Shown here: one piece after another, positions 12,869-24,000 of the stretch
Numbering within the stretch: position 1 is the first letter of the stretch
Layout of the letters: each line of letters starts with the position of its first letter
Source: Blasia pusilla
Taxonomy: Eukaryota > Marchantiophyta > Marchantiopsida > Blasiales
Direction: 5' to 3'
DNA length: 64,000 bases
Assembly: GCA_050084515.1 (NCBI GenBank)
Contig: CM114271.1
Location: 434,001 to 498,000 of the forward strand
Notes under the pieces: model-generated
Database searches by the model: none
Seen by the model: the letters and a program-made list of their open reading frames with translations, nothing else
Told to the model about the DNA's origin: nothing
Position numbers and translations under genes: made by a program

Positions 12869-14011
12869 ATGCAATTGTTTCTGCGAAATATCTATGGCAG
12901 GATTGCAGCCTTGCAGGTGGAAAATCATCACACCGTTGCCGATGTGAAGCGCATGGCGATGCCACAAGCGCCCAGCTCTTTGTTGGAGGAGCTTTACGTG
13001 ACTCACGTCGGGCGTTTTTTGGCAGAGGATTCCGTGGTCTCAGACGTGGTTAAGACTGATTCTAGCACTGTGAGCATAGGATTGAGGCTTCGCGGAGGTG
13101 GAGGGGATGGTGGCGCAACAGGAGCCGAATCTCGTGATTGCTATTTGAAGATGTACGCAGAGAAGAAGCCGGATAAGGTGGATCCCAATGAAGCGAAGCT
13201 CGCAAAGTCTACTCGTTGTAATCTCTCCGCGGAAGCTTTGAAACCGCCGTGTGTCATAGATTTTCTCGGAAATCTGTATAACAAAGAAGCGGTGGTGCAG
13301 GCTCTACTGACTAAGAGCGTTCCCAAGAAGCTGAGGCATATTATCAAGGGCCTGAAAGACGTGATACCTATTCAACTGTCGTCAATTCCGGGGATCCGAG
13401 CTGACGATGACAGCGTAGAGACAAAGTTTCATTGTCCGATTACTGGTCAAGAATTCAACGGCAAGTTCAAGTTCTTCGCTCTTAGAGGTTGTGGTCACGT
13501 CTTGAGCGCTCGCGCGCTGAAGGAGGTGAAGACCAACTCATGTCTTGTATGCTATGCACCATTCAAAGAGACGGACAAGATCGTTCTCAATGGAACAGAG
13601 GATGAGGTGTTAGCCTTGCGTGAAAGATGGGAAGAAGAGAAACTTAGGTCCCGAGGAGACAAGAGGGAAAAGAAGTCTCAAACTGCGAATGCAGTACCGA
13701 CAAGATTAAGTAATGGCGAAGTGGCTGAGAAGGTTGATGCCAAGGTCGTGGATATGAATTCTACTGCTGCCACAGTCTTGAAAAGGAAGCCTGAAACTGC
13801 AGTCCTAGCGTCAGTGCAAGCACCGTCGATTCCTGAAGTGAGGCCGAAGGGATCCGATTTGATTCAGCCGTCGAAGAAGTTCAAAGCGGCGGACGTTTTG
13901 TTGCCACAGAATGCAACGAAGGCTGTGTTTGCATCCATTTTTACGTCCTCGAGTAAAAACAGCTTGAAGGAGACTTACAGTTGCAGATCTCTTCCACTCG
14001 GAAGGAATTGA
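12869..14011 (+). CDS. RTF2: Replication termination factor 2-like protein with N-terminal ubiquitin-like domain
   Basis: RTF2-family proteins act in the nucleus at stalled replication forks and, in plants, in pre-mRNA splicing. The uninterrupted ORF encodes 380 aa. Residues 1 to about 77 form a ubiquitin-like domain ending in LRLRGG (72-77), almost exactly where ubiquitin ends; a Gly-rich linker follows. The RTF2 core starts near 89 (DCYLKMYAEKK) with the conserved ALKPPCVIDFLGNLYNKEA block. It then has a reduced RING-like zinc region with visible ligands Cys189, Cys208, His210, Cys225 and Cys228. The C-terminal third is charged and low-complexity. The start is the only ATG giving the ubiquitin-like MQLFLRN opening. 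No intron is needed within the CDS. The UBL-RTF2 arrangement is known for plants, so the family assignment is secure. Confidence 0.93.
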   Translation: MQLFLRNIYGRIAALQVENHHTVADVKRMAMPQAPSSLLEELYVTHVGRFLAEDSVVSDVVKTDSSTVSIGLRLRGGGGDGGATGAESRDCYLKMYAEKKPDKVDPNEAKLAKSTRCNLSAEALKPPCVIDFLGNLYNKEAVVQALLTKSVPKKLRHIIKGLKDVIPIQLSSIPGIRADDDSVETKFHCPITGQEFNGKFKFFALRGCGHVLSARALKEVKTNSCLVCYAPFKETDKIVLNGTEDEVLALRERWEEEKLRSRGDKREKKSQTANAVPTRLSNGEVAEKVDAKVVDMNSTAATVLKRKPETAVLASVQAPSIPEVRPKGSDLIQPSKKFKAADVLLPQNATKAVFASIFTSSSKNSLKETYSCRSLPLGRN

Positions 14012-14713
14012 GAGGGAGAAGATTCGCATATCTGCTTCGAAATCTAGTGAATAACAACAGTAGCGTAGCTAAAGTAGGAGAAGACTACAACCCAGATAGT
14101 TACATCAGGCTAGATCGTATCAGTTGTCAGCTGAAGCTTACGAAGTCGAGATTTCAAGCGTGACTCTTGGGGTGAAGATTCCTTGTGGAGTTTCGCTGTG
14201 CTGGATGTCATCAACTTCCGCTTACATGTGTTATAGAGCCACATCTTTACGTAAATGAGAGCTCAAAACAATTCAACTGTCGTGAGTATGGCAGAAGAGC
14301 CACACTACAGCCCCACATTAAATTGTGACCAATGTACTTTTAGTCTCCACATTCACAACTACCACCTCGACAACCAGGTACTCCTGAGTTACCTGCGAAC
14401 GAGGCTATGCACATGTACAGATTTGAACTTCTTTGTACTGCATCAATCTCAGACATCGTTTGCTTGCGTATGTGTGTTCAAGAAGCAGCCACTGTCGGAC
14501 ATATCCAAAACGCCTCGAATGCTTGAAGCACACTTATTGATCCTTTGACTGACGCCTGAACATTGATATGCGAAGACAGGAACGGGGACAAGTGCGATGA
14601 GGTTCAGTCACTTTGAACCGCAGCCTTACCCAATTTTCTATAGAGCATCTCTGTTGGTTCTTACACGGAAGAACACCACCGCACATTCGACTTGTCATCA
14701 GAGCTTCCGTGTA
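14012..14713 (+). other. 3' UTR / downstream region of RTF2
   Basis: Short open frames only, none with recognisable motifs. Probably contains the RTF2 3' UTR; the polyadenylation site cannot be placed with confidence. Confidence 0.4.
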
Positions 14714-14817
14714 AAAGTTACGAATCTAGTAAAGTTCCCTCAGTGTTGTTATGGACTTGGTTATGCACCAACGAACTCGGCTTAAAGTTACGAATCTGGT
14801 AAAGTTCCCTCAGTGTT
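14714..14817 (+). repeat. 34-bp direct duplication flanking a 36-bp segment that recurs downstream
   Basis: 14714-14747 and 14784-14817 are 34-bp copies (AAAGTTACGAATCT..CAGTGTT) with one difference. The 36 bp between them (14748-14783, GTTATGGACTTGG..ACTCGGCTT) recurs almost unchanged at about 15672-15707, beside the inverted duplication. The layout looks like a staggered double-strand break repaired with copied filler DNA. Confidence 0.8.
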
Positions 14818-15264
14818 TAGGGTCTTAGTGTGCTTACATTATGAACATTCGCCCCATTTTTTGTGATACTTGTAAAGGAGAGTAAACGGGTATTTTTTGA
14901 AAATGATATGACTCTGTAAATATTAAATAGGATTCACTGCGAGCGTTGTAAAGTAATGTGTTAAGATCATTCCTTTCCTACGAAGATGAAACGTGATGAT
15001 TCCGATGCCATTGAGAAGTTTGTGTAGAATCTGTGCTATTGAAAGGCATTCCGTCATTTCCCTCAATCTTACTATTGATTTACTTTCGTTACTTGTCTTT
15101 TTTTTTTCGTGAAGATCACATGACTTTTCTCATGCATTATAATCAAATGCTTGTGTACAGGTAAGTATGGACATCGACAATCCTGTTGACTTGACATCAA
15201 CCCTTCCTCCATCACATGATCAAGTGGAGGAGAATGCATTTGGAAGTAGAAGTGCATTGACAAT

Positions 15265-15592
15265 CAGAATTCTAGCCATGAAGATGATGAAACTCCAAGC
15301 AGACTTGCCGACGGGTACATATCAGCAAAAGATCTCCATTGGGATCGATATAATGCAACATATACCCCCTGGTATAGGTTGGAGGACTTTATTATCGGGA
15401 AGGGTAATGGAGACAATGTAAACACCACTGAGGTTTACATTGTCTCCATTACCCTCCCCGATAATGAAATCTTCCAACCTATGCCAGGAGGTATATGTTA
15501 CATTATATCGATCCCAATGGAGATCTTTTGTTGATATGTACCCCGTCGGCAAGTTTGCTTGGAGTTCCATCATCTTCATGGCTAGAATTCTG
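15265..15592. repeat. Large inverted duplication (foldback), arms 159/160 bp, 9-bp loop
   Basis: The left arm 15265-15423 and right arm 15433-15592 are reverse complements with about ten mismatches and a 1-bp indel (about 94% identity). They are separated by the 9-bp loop 15424-15432. Transcription through it would give a long near-perfect hairpin. Both arms stay open in a coding-like frame: the left arm on + (starting RILAMKMMKLQADLPTG) and the right arm on - (RILAMKMMELQANLPTG). This suggests an inverted duplication of part of an exon rather than a MITE. I do not recognise the parent protein. Confidence 0.9.
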
Positions 15593-17694
15593 CTTGTCTT
15601 TTGGAAGGGCACATCCAAGTGCAGAGGAGAAAGATTAGGACAAGATGAAGGCGAGGAATCATCATACATCATGTTATGGACTTGGGTATGCACCAACGAA
15701 CTCGGTTTACATATTGGATGATCACTTATTAGGCTAATCCATCCGATTTATCTATCGAGTTACGACTAAAATCAGACAAGAAAATGTATCTCATGCGATA
15801 GCATAAAAGAAAATAATTTGTACCTTTTGTTTGTAAATCAAAATAATCTTGATTTACAAACACATCTCCTTCATTACTAAATCTAGAGCATTACTTGCTT
15901 TCAAACATTGCTTACAAATGACAAATAGGTATCAAGAAATAAAAATGTATCTCATGCTTTCAATCATTGCTTACAAATGATAAATAGGCATCAAGAAAAG
16001 AAAATGTGTCTTATGCTACAGCATAAAAGAAAAGGAAAAGAATTTTTACATCTATATTATTGTTGGAGAGTGTGTTCTTGATTCACAAATATTTTTTTGG
16101 TTGATATGTGACAATCGAGCAATAAGAAAATGTTTGTTTTTTACGGGCAGTCAAAAAATAAATTTTTTTCATTCGTGTGCATGGCACGGGTTGCCCACTA
16201 GTATTTTTTTTAAACTAGTGCACAGCCTTAGTAGGGGAAATTTGAGAATTAGTTATTATATCCGTGTGAAGATAGCGTGAATAGGTTAGATAGTGAGAAT
16301 AAAAGCAATTGTATGTAAAGGTTGTAATGAAAACCGGTTGCAAAACCTTCCTACCGCTTTCAGGAACAACTTTGGTTTGGAGAAGTAACTCCGCACATGG
16401 CCACTTAGTCTTAGGACCTTGATCAATTTATTATACTTGAAAGCTTCATATGATACGGAATAACAAACTACTTGACCTCAAGTTTGTTTGCAACCTCACC
16501 TACATGGGGCCTTGAACAATTTCTTTAACTGCCTTTACCACGAGCCCCCTAGGAATTTGGAGTTCTATGGTTGGTGCATTTGAGGTTGGGGGTGGAAGCG
16601 TGGGCACATACATTTTCCAAACTAGTTTTCATAAAAAAATTCCAAAATGTTTACCAGTTCCTTCTATTTTTCAACATCTTAAGATTCAATTGTGCATAAG
16701 GTTTTTGAAGATGAAAAAAAAACATTTTAATTTCAACTAGGAAGGTAATCATGGGAAACAAAATTAAATCTAATGTAATGACAAATGGAAAGAAATAATC
16801 ATAATCTGTATTATTATCATACCCTATGAAATTTTTTTTAAATTTTTGTGCCACATCATTAATCCTTTCACGGGCTTTTCAAACCCTTTGGCACCTTACT
16901 CATCATAAGACTCACTTTTCTCTCCATAAATTTTTTACCAAAGAAAACAATTTGAGGAGTGGAATGGAACTACTATTATGACTTTAATTAGTAAAGGGTA
17001 ACTTTCATCCATGTGACAGCCGGTAATAATTGGCCTTAAAACCACCGGATTCCTAAAGTGCATTGAAATCACACACTTCTAAAGTCCTTTGGGAGTGAGA
17101 GCCAATGATTTTCATGCTTTTCATGCTGTTAAACCAAAGGATTCTCCAAGTGCATTCAAATCACACGAAGACATTCAAATGGAGAGCTCGTGAACTGCTG
17201 AAGAGTGGGATTTGCGGTGGAGATAAAAAGTGACAGAAACTTTGAAGGATTTTCAAACAGTGGACAATAATCAGATGACCAATCTCCATTTCTACATCTG
17301 TGGCGTGCTCAAACTTCAAATCCTGGGTATTAATCAATTCTTATCACCACTTTGCATTTGTGAGAGTGGGAGGCTTCGTTGCTGGAGATCAAGAGTCATG
17401 TCTCATTATTAATCTGCGTTTCTAATTGTGGTAGACATCATCGCGAGAGATCCGTTTCCAATGGCCAAGTCTCCATAACTAGGAACGTGGAATTGGCTTT
17501 CTATGGATGAGTGGGGAGGGGAGACCGTACGAAAACTAACTATGCTCTTCGCTCAAGTGCGCACAAGTGTTGAATCCCAGGTGGTGCAGAGGTCGGTTGT
17601 GTGGATGCGGGTTACCTCGAAGATATGAGTGGCAATCGAGTCAAGAGCTGTGCGTAGGACGGACCAGGAGAATCGGCCTCGCTTCGCATCGAAA
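15593..17694. other. AT-rich intergenic region and leader of the DUF2232 gene
   Basis: No gene is recognised. The part to about 17000 is AT-rich and includes short dispersed duplications (for example the 'CATTGCTTACAAATGA' block near 15905 and 15965) and a Helitron-like terminus at 16180-16201. The GC content rises from about 17450 toward the start of the next gene. Confidence 0.4.
16173..16201 (+). mobile_element. Helitron-like 3' terminus (hairpin plus CTAG|T)
   Basis: CGTG..CACG can pair as a 4-bp stem (about 16174-16188). It is followed by a short spacer and CTAG at 16198-16201, then T. Helitrons end in CTRR preceded by a small hairpin and insert before T, so this fits. No matching 5' TC end was found, so it may be only a terminal fragment or chance. 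Confidence 0.35.
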
Positions 17695-20600
17695 ATGGGC
17701 AGCACGTACATTTCTGCACCGCCTGTCGGCCCGAATTTTCGAGGTGTCTCCATATCTGCTGCGGACGTCCGCCGAGAATTTCTAGGTGCCTCCGTTTCTG
17801 GTCTGGATGTCTGCCGAGATTTTCGAGGCGCTTCCACTTCTGCTCCGGATGTCGGCCGAGATTTTGGAGGTGCCTGTTATGATCTTGAAGGTGGAGGCAG
17901 TCGTTCCCGATTTTTTTCAAATCTGGCCGCACAGAATCCGAACATTCATGGGGCAGGACGACAGAGAAGGTTTGCCCTTGGGTGCAGCAATGGCTGTAGA
18001 CCCCGAAAAGCAGTGGGAGTAGAGAATCCATGGTCTGCTCCATCGAGCTGGATGAGGCCAGGAACCCTAACGTTGAAGAAATTCAGGTTTGATAGTAATG
18101 GTGGTGGTAATGAGGCGTTTGTAGAGTCAGGAACCGCAGCATATGATGCACCCTTCTCCGGTGAGGAGAAGGCCGCGCAACAGAATGTGGACGGGAGCAT
18201 TCTGACTGGGGATGGAAGTGAATTGCAAAGCACTTTGAGGTTGGTAGAGTGTGCCATGCTCGCAGCAACAGCTGGATTGGCCTTCTTTCTCAGCAATCTG
18301 TTTCGATTGGAGGTAAGGCTTTCTTCCTTGGCTTTCTTCCTACATATGTTCAAAGTCCCTGGGTCTACACTGGTGTGTCTGTGGTCTGGAATCATTACCT
18401 TCTGCTATTCTTTCCCCCCATCTAGCTCTGGTGCGTTAAACTTCCTTTTCAAACTCTAGCTTACAGGCTGGTTAAACATCTGCAACCTCAGCAGACTGGT
18501 GGGGGACACTGACAATCCGAGCTAGAGAGGCTGCCGTTGATTAGCATCAGATTTCTAGCTCAGTATCGAGCTTGTGGATTTTGCAGGCGTATCTGGGCTG
18601 CTTCTTCCCCCTGCCTGTGGTGATATCTTCCATGAGATGGGGAGCTGCGGCTGGCAGGAAGACTATGGTTGGAGCCTTATCCGTTATCGGAATTTTCCTG
18701 CACTTCTTGTTTCTTCATGAACTCCCTATGCTCAATCCGGCACAAACGCAATTTTCCCAGGTTCATTTTGACTATGCGCATCTGATTACCTGAAATTGCT
18801 TCATTTTCCCAACGTATTATGTGCAGGTAGCAACTGCAATGCTCCTACTGATGCTCTCTGGACCCCTGAAAGCTGCATCATACTTGGTATGTGTTCTCTT
18901 GCCATTTTTTGAACCTGCACCCTCAAAGTTTGTTGTCGTATCATATGGTTCGCTACGACAGCTTGGTGTGAAGGCCGAGTTTACGTAATGTTGCTTTCCT
19001 TAAGATTTGAACATTCACGCTGAAACCCATCGTAAGTTGCTGCTAAATGAAGGTGCTACTAGATCTTCAAGGAGTTAGGTCACCGCCAACCAGATTACTC
19101 TGGGATATAATAAGCTTTTCCACAACTTTTCGCACTGACATCTAAGAATCATTTAGGTGTCAAGGCTGCTTCCCAGAAACACTTTCTGTGGTTTTACTTG
19201 GAGCACCAGGAGACCAACAATCTCCAAGAGTCTGCAAACTTGACCCCCATATTGACAGGCTGCATCACTTTTATCCTTCACATTTAAGTCTTCCTGATAG
19301 ATTTTGAACCCATGACCACATATTTGAACTACCAGCTCCTACCTATTACTTTCATATCTACGATTGTAAATAAACTGTGGAGAAATAGGACACTGCATAT
19401 CTGCTGAATAACCTCTGCCTTCTAACTGTCTTACAGCCGATTTCATTGCTAGCTAGCTGAAGTTTGCGAAGTTGTGGAAGCTCCTCTGAGTCTGCTAGTT
19501 CATTCCATATATTTTAGCATAGCATGGTTTGGTGCTTTCAAGTTCTTCTCTGTAGACTCACATTTATTGCCACCAACACAGTGCCAGTAACTAGTAGAAG
19601 AAAGATGGAAGATAAGACAAGCAGTTAGAGTAATGTATCTTTAGGGTATTTGAGAAATGATAGATATCATAAACAAGATGTCCCTGAAGATACATGAATT
19701 TTGAGTTCAACATGTCAAAATGTTGTGTCAAACCGGTAATGGCTACATCAATCTTTGATATTCTCGTGCTTGCACTCTGATTCAAACCATGTTCCTGCTT
19801 TTCAGCTAATGCACGGCTTCGTTGGATTGGCCATTGGTTCTCTTTGGAGGTAACTCTTTACAACTTGGAATGTTCCTCTGTGTAGAATAACTGTGCCTTT
19901 AAGGCTAAGGGGATGTGAAGTCATGGTCTTTCTCAAAGTAAATTTCTCTACCAATTGATTTCAGTGATTCAACTTTTACCTCAATACCATCACTGATACT
20001 TGTTGGACTTCTTCATCTTTCCTTACAGGTGGCGTTCAAATTGGATCTTGTCCATCGCAGTATGCACATTGGTACAAACTGACTCCCTTGTACTATAGTG
20101 GACATATAGCCTTGGCAGCTTGGTTGAAAGACTTGTCCATGATGTCTTGCCCTCAATTTGTAAGCAGTAGTAGGATGGGAGTGGAAACTGAATAGAAAGA
20201 TAATGCTGTAGGAATTATAAAAATTATTGGCACTTGCTTCAACTCTTAAATGGTGGTTGTAATGTACTATAATATGGTTCCAAATTAACGCTTTAATTGA
20301 GTGTATTTTCTCAGTTATGTTGGCAAGGGCTGCTGTCAAACTCTTTTCCATTATGCTGACAGGACCTGCAATTGATGATTTGGACTCAGACCCTTTTCTC
20401 CAGACTTGTTCCATCCTCATAGGTTCTGCTCTTTGTTTACCTGGTTTTAAACAGCTTGCCTGCTTGTTGAAGATGGAATGACTTCCTGACAGGTTCGGTG
20501 CTTTGGAGCAATGGGTTTCGTTTTACTCTCCTCCTGGCTTCTCAGAGAAAATCTTCTTGCACTGGTACTTCTGAACTTGTTAATCCCATGCTCAATCACA

Positions 20601-21052
20601 TCGTATGATCTCGATCTTTACAATAGTTCAACCCTAAGCTGTATCTCATATGTTGCAGGATGAAAGCTCACTTATCTGTTTGTTGTGGTTGTGACTAGAT
20701 TACTGTAAATGCGCATGCTTCCTTCTCGTACATGCTGGCTGCCCTGGGTATCAACATTGTTCCAACTATGTTGGCCATCTATTTTGTTTTCGCTGGTTTG
20801 GTATGTCCTGCTCTTTCCCCTATCAGTTGCCAGCTTTTTTCCCAACCGGTACTGTAGGCAGTTGATATTTTTCTCCATTCTAGTGCTTGTGAACTGAAGT
20901 GAATACTTACGTCATTCTTCTTTGCCTTGCAGCTGTTTGTCAACTGTGGATCTTTTGTCTTCCTGCTTCATGTCCTCTATGCTATCTTTCTGAGGCGGCT
21001 GGGTATTCCAATGTCCATTGCTGTACCAGGATGGATAGAGCGAGCCATGTAG
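17695..21052 (+). CDS. DUF2232-type multi-pass membrane protein, probably plastid-targeted
   Basis: Function is unknown in plants; related bacterial/cyanobacterial proteins are polytopic membrane proteins. Exons: 17695-18312, 18587-18667, 18827-18886, 19806-19849, 20029-20071, 20493-20564, 20699-20800, 20933-21052; the join is in frame and encodes 379 aa. Residues 1 to about 170 are low-complexity, rich in Ser, Ala, Gly and Arg, and fit a plastid transit peptide plus spacer; residues 15-56 are three 14-aa repeats. The conserved domain begins at LRLVECAMLAATAGLAFFL. It continues with GCFFPLPVVISSMRWG, LSGPLKAASYL, GFVLLSSWLLREN, and FVFLLHVLYAIFLRRLG near the C-terminus, with about six hydrophobic segments. 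The ATG at 17695 is the first in frame after a stop at 17626. The N-terminal start is the least certain part. Confidence 0.85.
17737..17862 (+). repeat. Coding minisatellite, three 42-bp (14-aa) units
   Basis: Three successive 42-bp units encode F-x-G-(V/A)-S-x-S-x-x-D-V-x-R-(D/E), as in FRGVSISAADVRRE and FRGASTSAPDVGRD. A partial fourth unit (FGGA) follows. They lie in the presumed transit/spacer region of the DUF2232 protein, and in-frame multiples mean copy number can change without breaking the gene. Confidence 0.85.
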
Positions 21053-24000
21053 TATAATTCTGTGTCCAACAAGGAGGAAGCAGAAGAAATTCCAGCTTTG
21101 ATTACAGCCAGGTTTGTTGCTGTCTGGTTTTTTTTCAACCATAAATTGAGGTTTGCATCTGTCTGTCAAAGCTCGACTGGTGACTAAGGAACCTAACAGG
21201 TAGGAACCCAGTTTGAAGGGCATGAATCCCTCCATAGTGGAGTGAGAATCAATCTCTTGAAAGGGTCTACAGTCTACCTGTGAGGCACAGGTGGCACTTT
21301 GAAATTTCCTTTCCCAGAGTCCTGTCAATGAGAGTATAGTGTGTCCACGGTGGTGGATGTTGACCCTCATAAAAACCCAAATTTTCCTGCAGATTGGTCT
21401 AACTTCAATCCTCACCTGGAATGTCAAACTTGTCTCAGGGAAGGCATGAGCTATTTTGCCAAAACAAGGAGGTCAATTGCTATCAAAGCGTGGACATGAG
21501 ACCATCACTGTTGATGAGTCGATGCGTTTTTTATTGAGACAACCTTTTGATGTATGTACTCGAGCTGTCAAATTAGACAAATATTTCCTATTGCAAGCAA
21601 TTCCCCCAGAAGGTGATGCCAAGCTCGTGCATACATTATAAAGTTGCTGAATGCCCAGAAGCCCCATTGTCTAAGTGTTTCTTGAATCAGAACGAGTTAG
21701 CCTCACAACTGCTTGTCTATGAGCCTGCACATCCGTGATTAAGACCAGCATCTTTGATTCCATAATGGACGAGTGTCTGTGAAACATCAGAAGCATGCAT
21801 GAGTCAATACACCAGTATGTTTCCATCCAAATAAACCCTCTGTCTCACATTCCATTTGCTTCATGCATGACAAATCGTTATCATTGTATCAACTTGTTTA
21901 TGCCAACTCATGCATCCGAGGAGAAGTCTGAACTTGAAGTTAAAGCTATCAGTTAGACAGCTGATACTATCAAGTAGTGATTAATTAACCTCGACTCTAG
22001 CAGCAAGAAGGCAATCCATACTTTTTCGCCCTAATTTCAAGTTAAACAAATATGAAAAGGCTAATATGATTAAGTATTGGTGATGAGTGTGGAGTTCTAC
22101 ATTTTCAGGGATCTTCTCTTGGCATACCTTCCTCAAATTGGTGAGATGATTGTGTCATTCAGAATAGGATTCCCATGACTTCTAAAGTGGAAATCTCTTC
22201 TCAAGCTAATTTCTATTTATTAAATGTGTTTGTTAGCAATGAGGCGAATTTCCTCTACATGTGCCTTGATGACCAAAAAAAGTAAAGGTATATGAAGATA
22301 ATTCGCCTGTTGAGATGGCTATAATAATGAAGTATGAAGGATGCACAAGGGTGAGGACCTGATATGAATCTAGAGTGACGAAGAGGAAACCATGGCACAA
22401 ATGGGAATCCAGCATAAATGTTGAAGAGTAGAAGGTTGAATTTTGAGGGAGTGGGGATGTGCATTAAGGAATTGGGAACTTGTGTGCATCATATTAACAT
22501 GTGGTTTGGTGGTCCTATATGGGGAGTTGTTGGGGGGTTATCATGGGTGTACAAAACTGGGCATGGATTCTAAGAGGTGGGCCATGGGACGGAAGCAAGT
22601 CCATGGATATGAACATGTCCGTGGATACGGGGTTTTGTCACATGCAACCTTGGGATTAATGTAGAGACGAGAAAGAGTTCAGGGCTTACAAGTCTTAACC
22701 CATCCACCTTTATTTACTTGTAATCTCATAATTACGAGCCACCATCCAAGCGCCATATGCAAGATTTTTTGTCATTCGAACGATTCTTGTTTGGCCTTCG
22801 TTGACGATTGATTATTTCATTGTTGCCTTTTGTCCTTTTGTGACCATATGCTATCGCCCAACAATTTTTTGCTAACCTCCTCACAACAAACCATATAATG
22901 GGCATGATGTTGTATGTTTATAATTTGATTTGGTTTGTTTATGGTGAGTGGAATTGATTTTATTGATCAAGTACCCTTTATTCGACAGGTTTTTCTTATT
23001 TCTCATTTTCTTTCTCTATCTTTCAAGTTTTCACTTGAATCTTTGCTCAACTGACTCCACCCTTACATGCGTCGTAACTTAAGGTCTCTTAAAGTTGCAA
23101 CAAAATGACCTTGAAACTAGACTTGAAGTTTGTATGGGCATTTTTCTTATGGCTATATTTACATTCTTACGGGATCAAACTCAAGGTTGTATGCCTTCGT
23201 TGAGGGATCTAGTGGCTCGATGGCGGACATAAGATGTTGAGCGACCATTTCTCAACCTTGATCTTAACAGGAGATGGTGGTGGTAGGGGCATGTATTGAA
23301 GGACCAATTGTGGGATCTCGTGGACAAATATCCATCCATGTCATCCTCAAAAGATGTACTCATATCACCTCATGTGCCAAAAAAATATCTTCCTAATACA
23401 TCCATTGATGATTGCGTGCATATTTTTTATTATGTGTGCATGCTCTTGTATGTACGTATTTATTGAATTGAAAGAAAAAAGAGAAAAATGATGATCGAGT
23501 GGGACATGAATGCTTGCTTCTAGGGTTTGAACTACACCCTTTGAGATTTCTTTTCAATTACATTATGTCTCCTCAAACTCGGAAATAAGGTGCAAACCTT
23601 GTTATTGCATATCCACAAAATCACAACCACTAAAGAGCATCCAAATATGTAGTCGCAAATTGAAAAAATGGAGTTTATTAATAAAAAAATTTGAATTTTA
23701 TGAATGTCAAGAATCGCAGATCGTTGTGACTTTTTGCATTCACATTGGAACAAACTATATGTGTTGCACAATACTCGTAATAGCATCCTAATAGAATCAT
23801 AATGGACTTAGAGTGGACTCACAAACTCGGACATTCATCATTTGACTATCCCTACGCCTCTCCATTAATGACTCATTTTTTCTTTTCACCTCAAGATTAT
23901 TCCAATAGCGCTTTTAGACTTCCTCCTCTTGGATGTAGTGAAATCCTTGCCAATATTAATCTCATATTCTCTTGCTATTTCTTCCAATTTTAGCATGGGT

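Noticed and set aside
15167-15721. Overlapping ORFs on both strands at the foldback as real genes
   Set aside because: The two ORFs are mirror images created by the inverted duplication and have no flanking exons or known domain; treated as a repeat.
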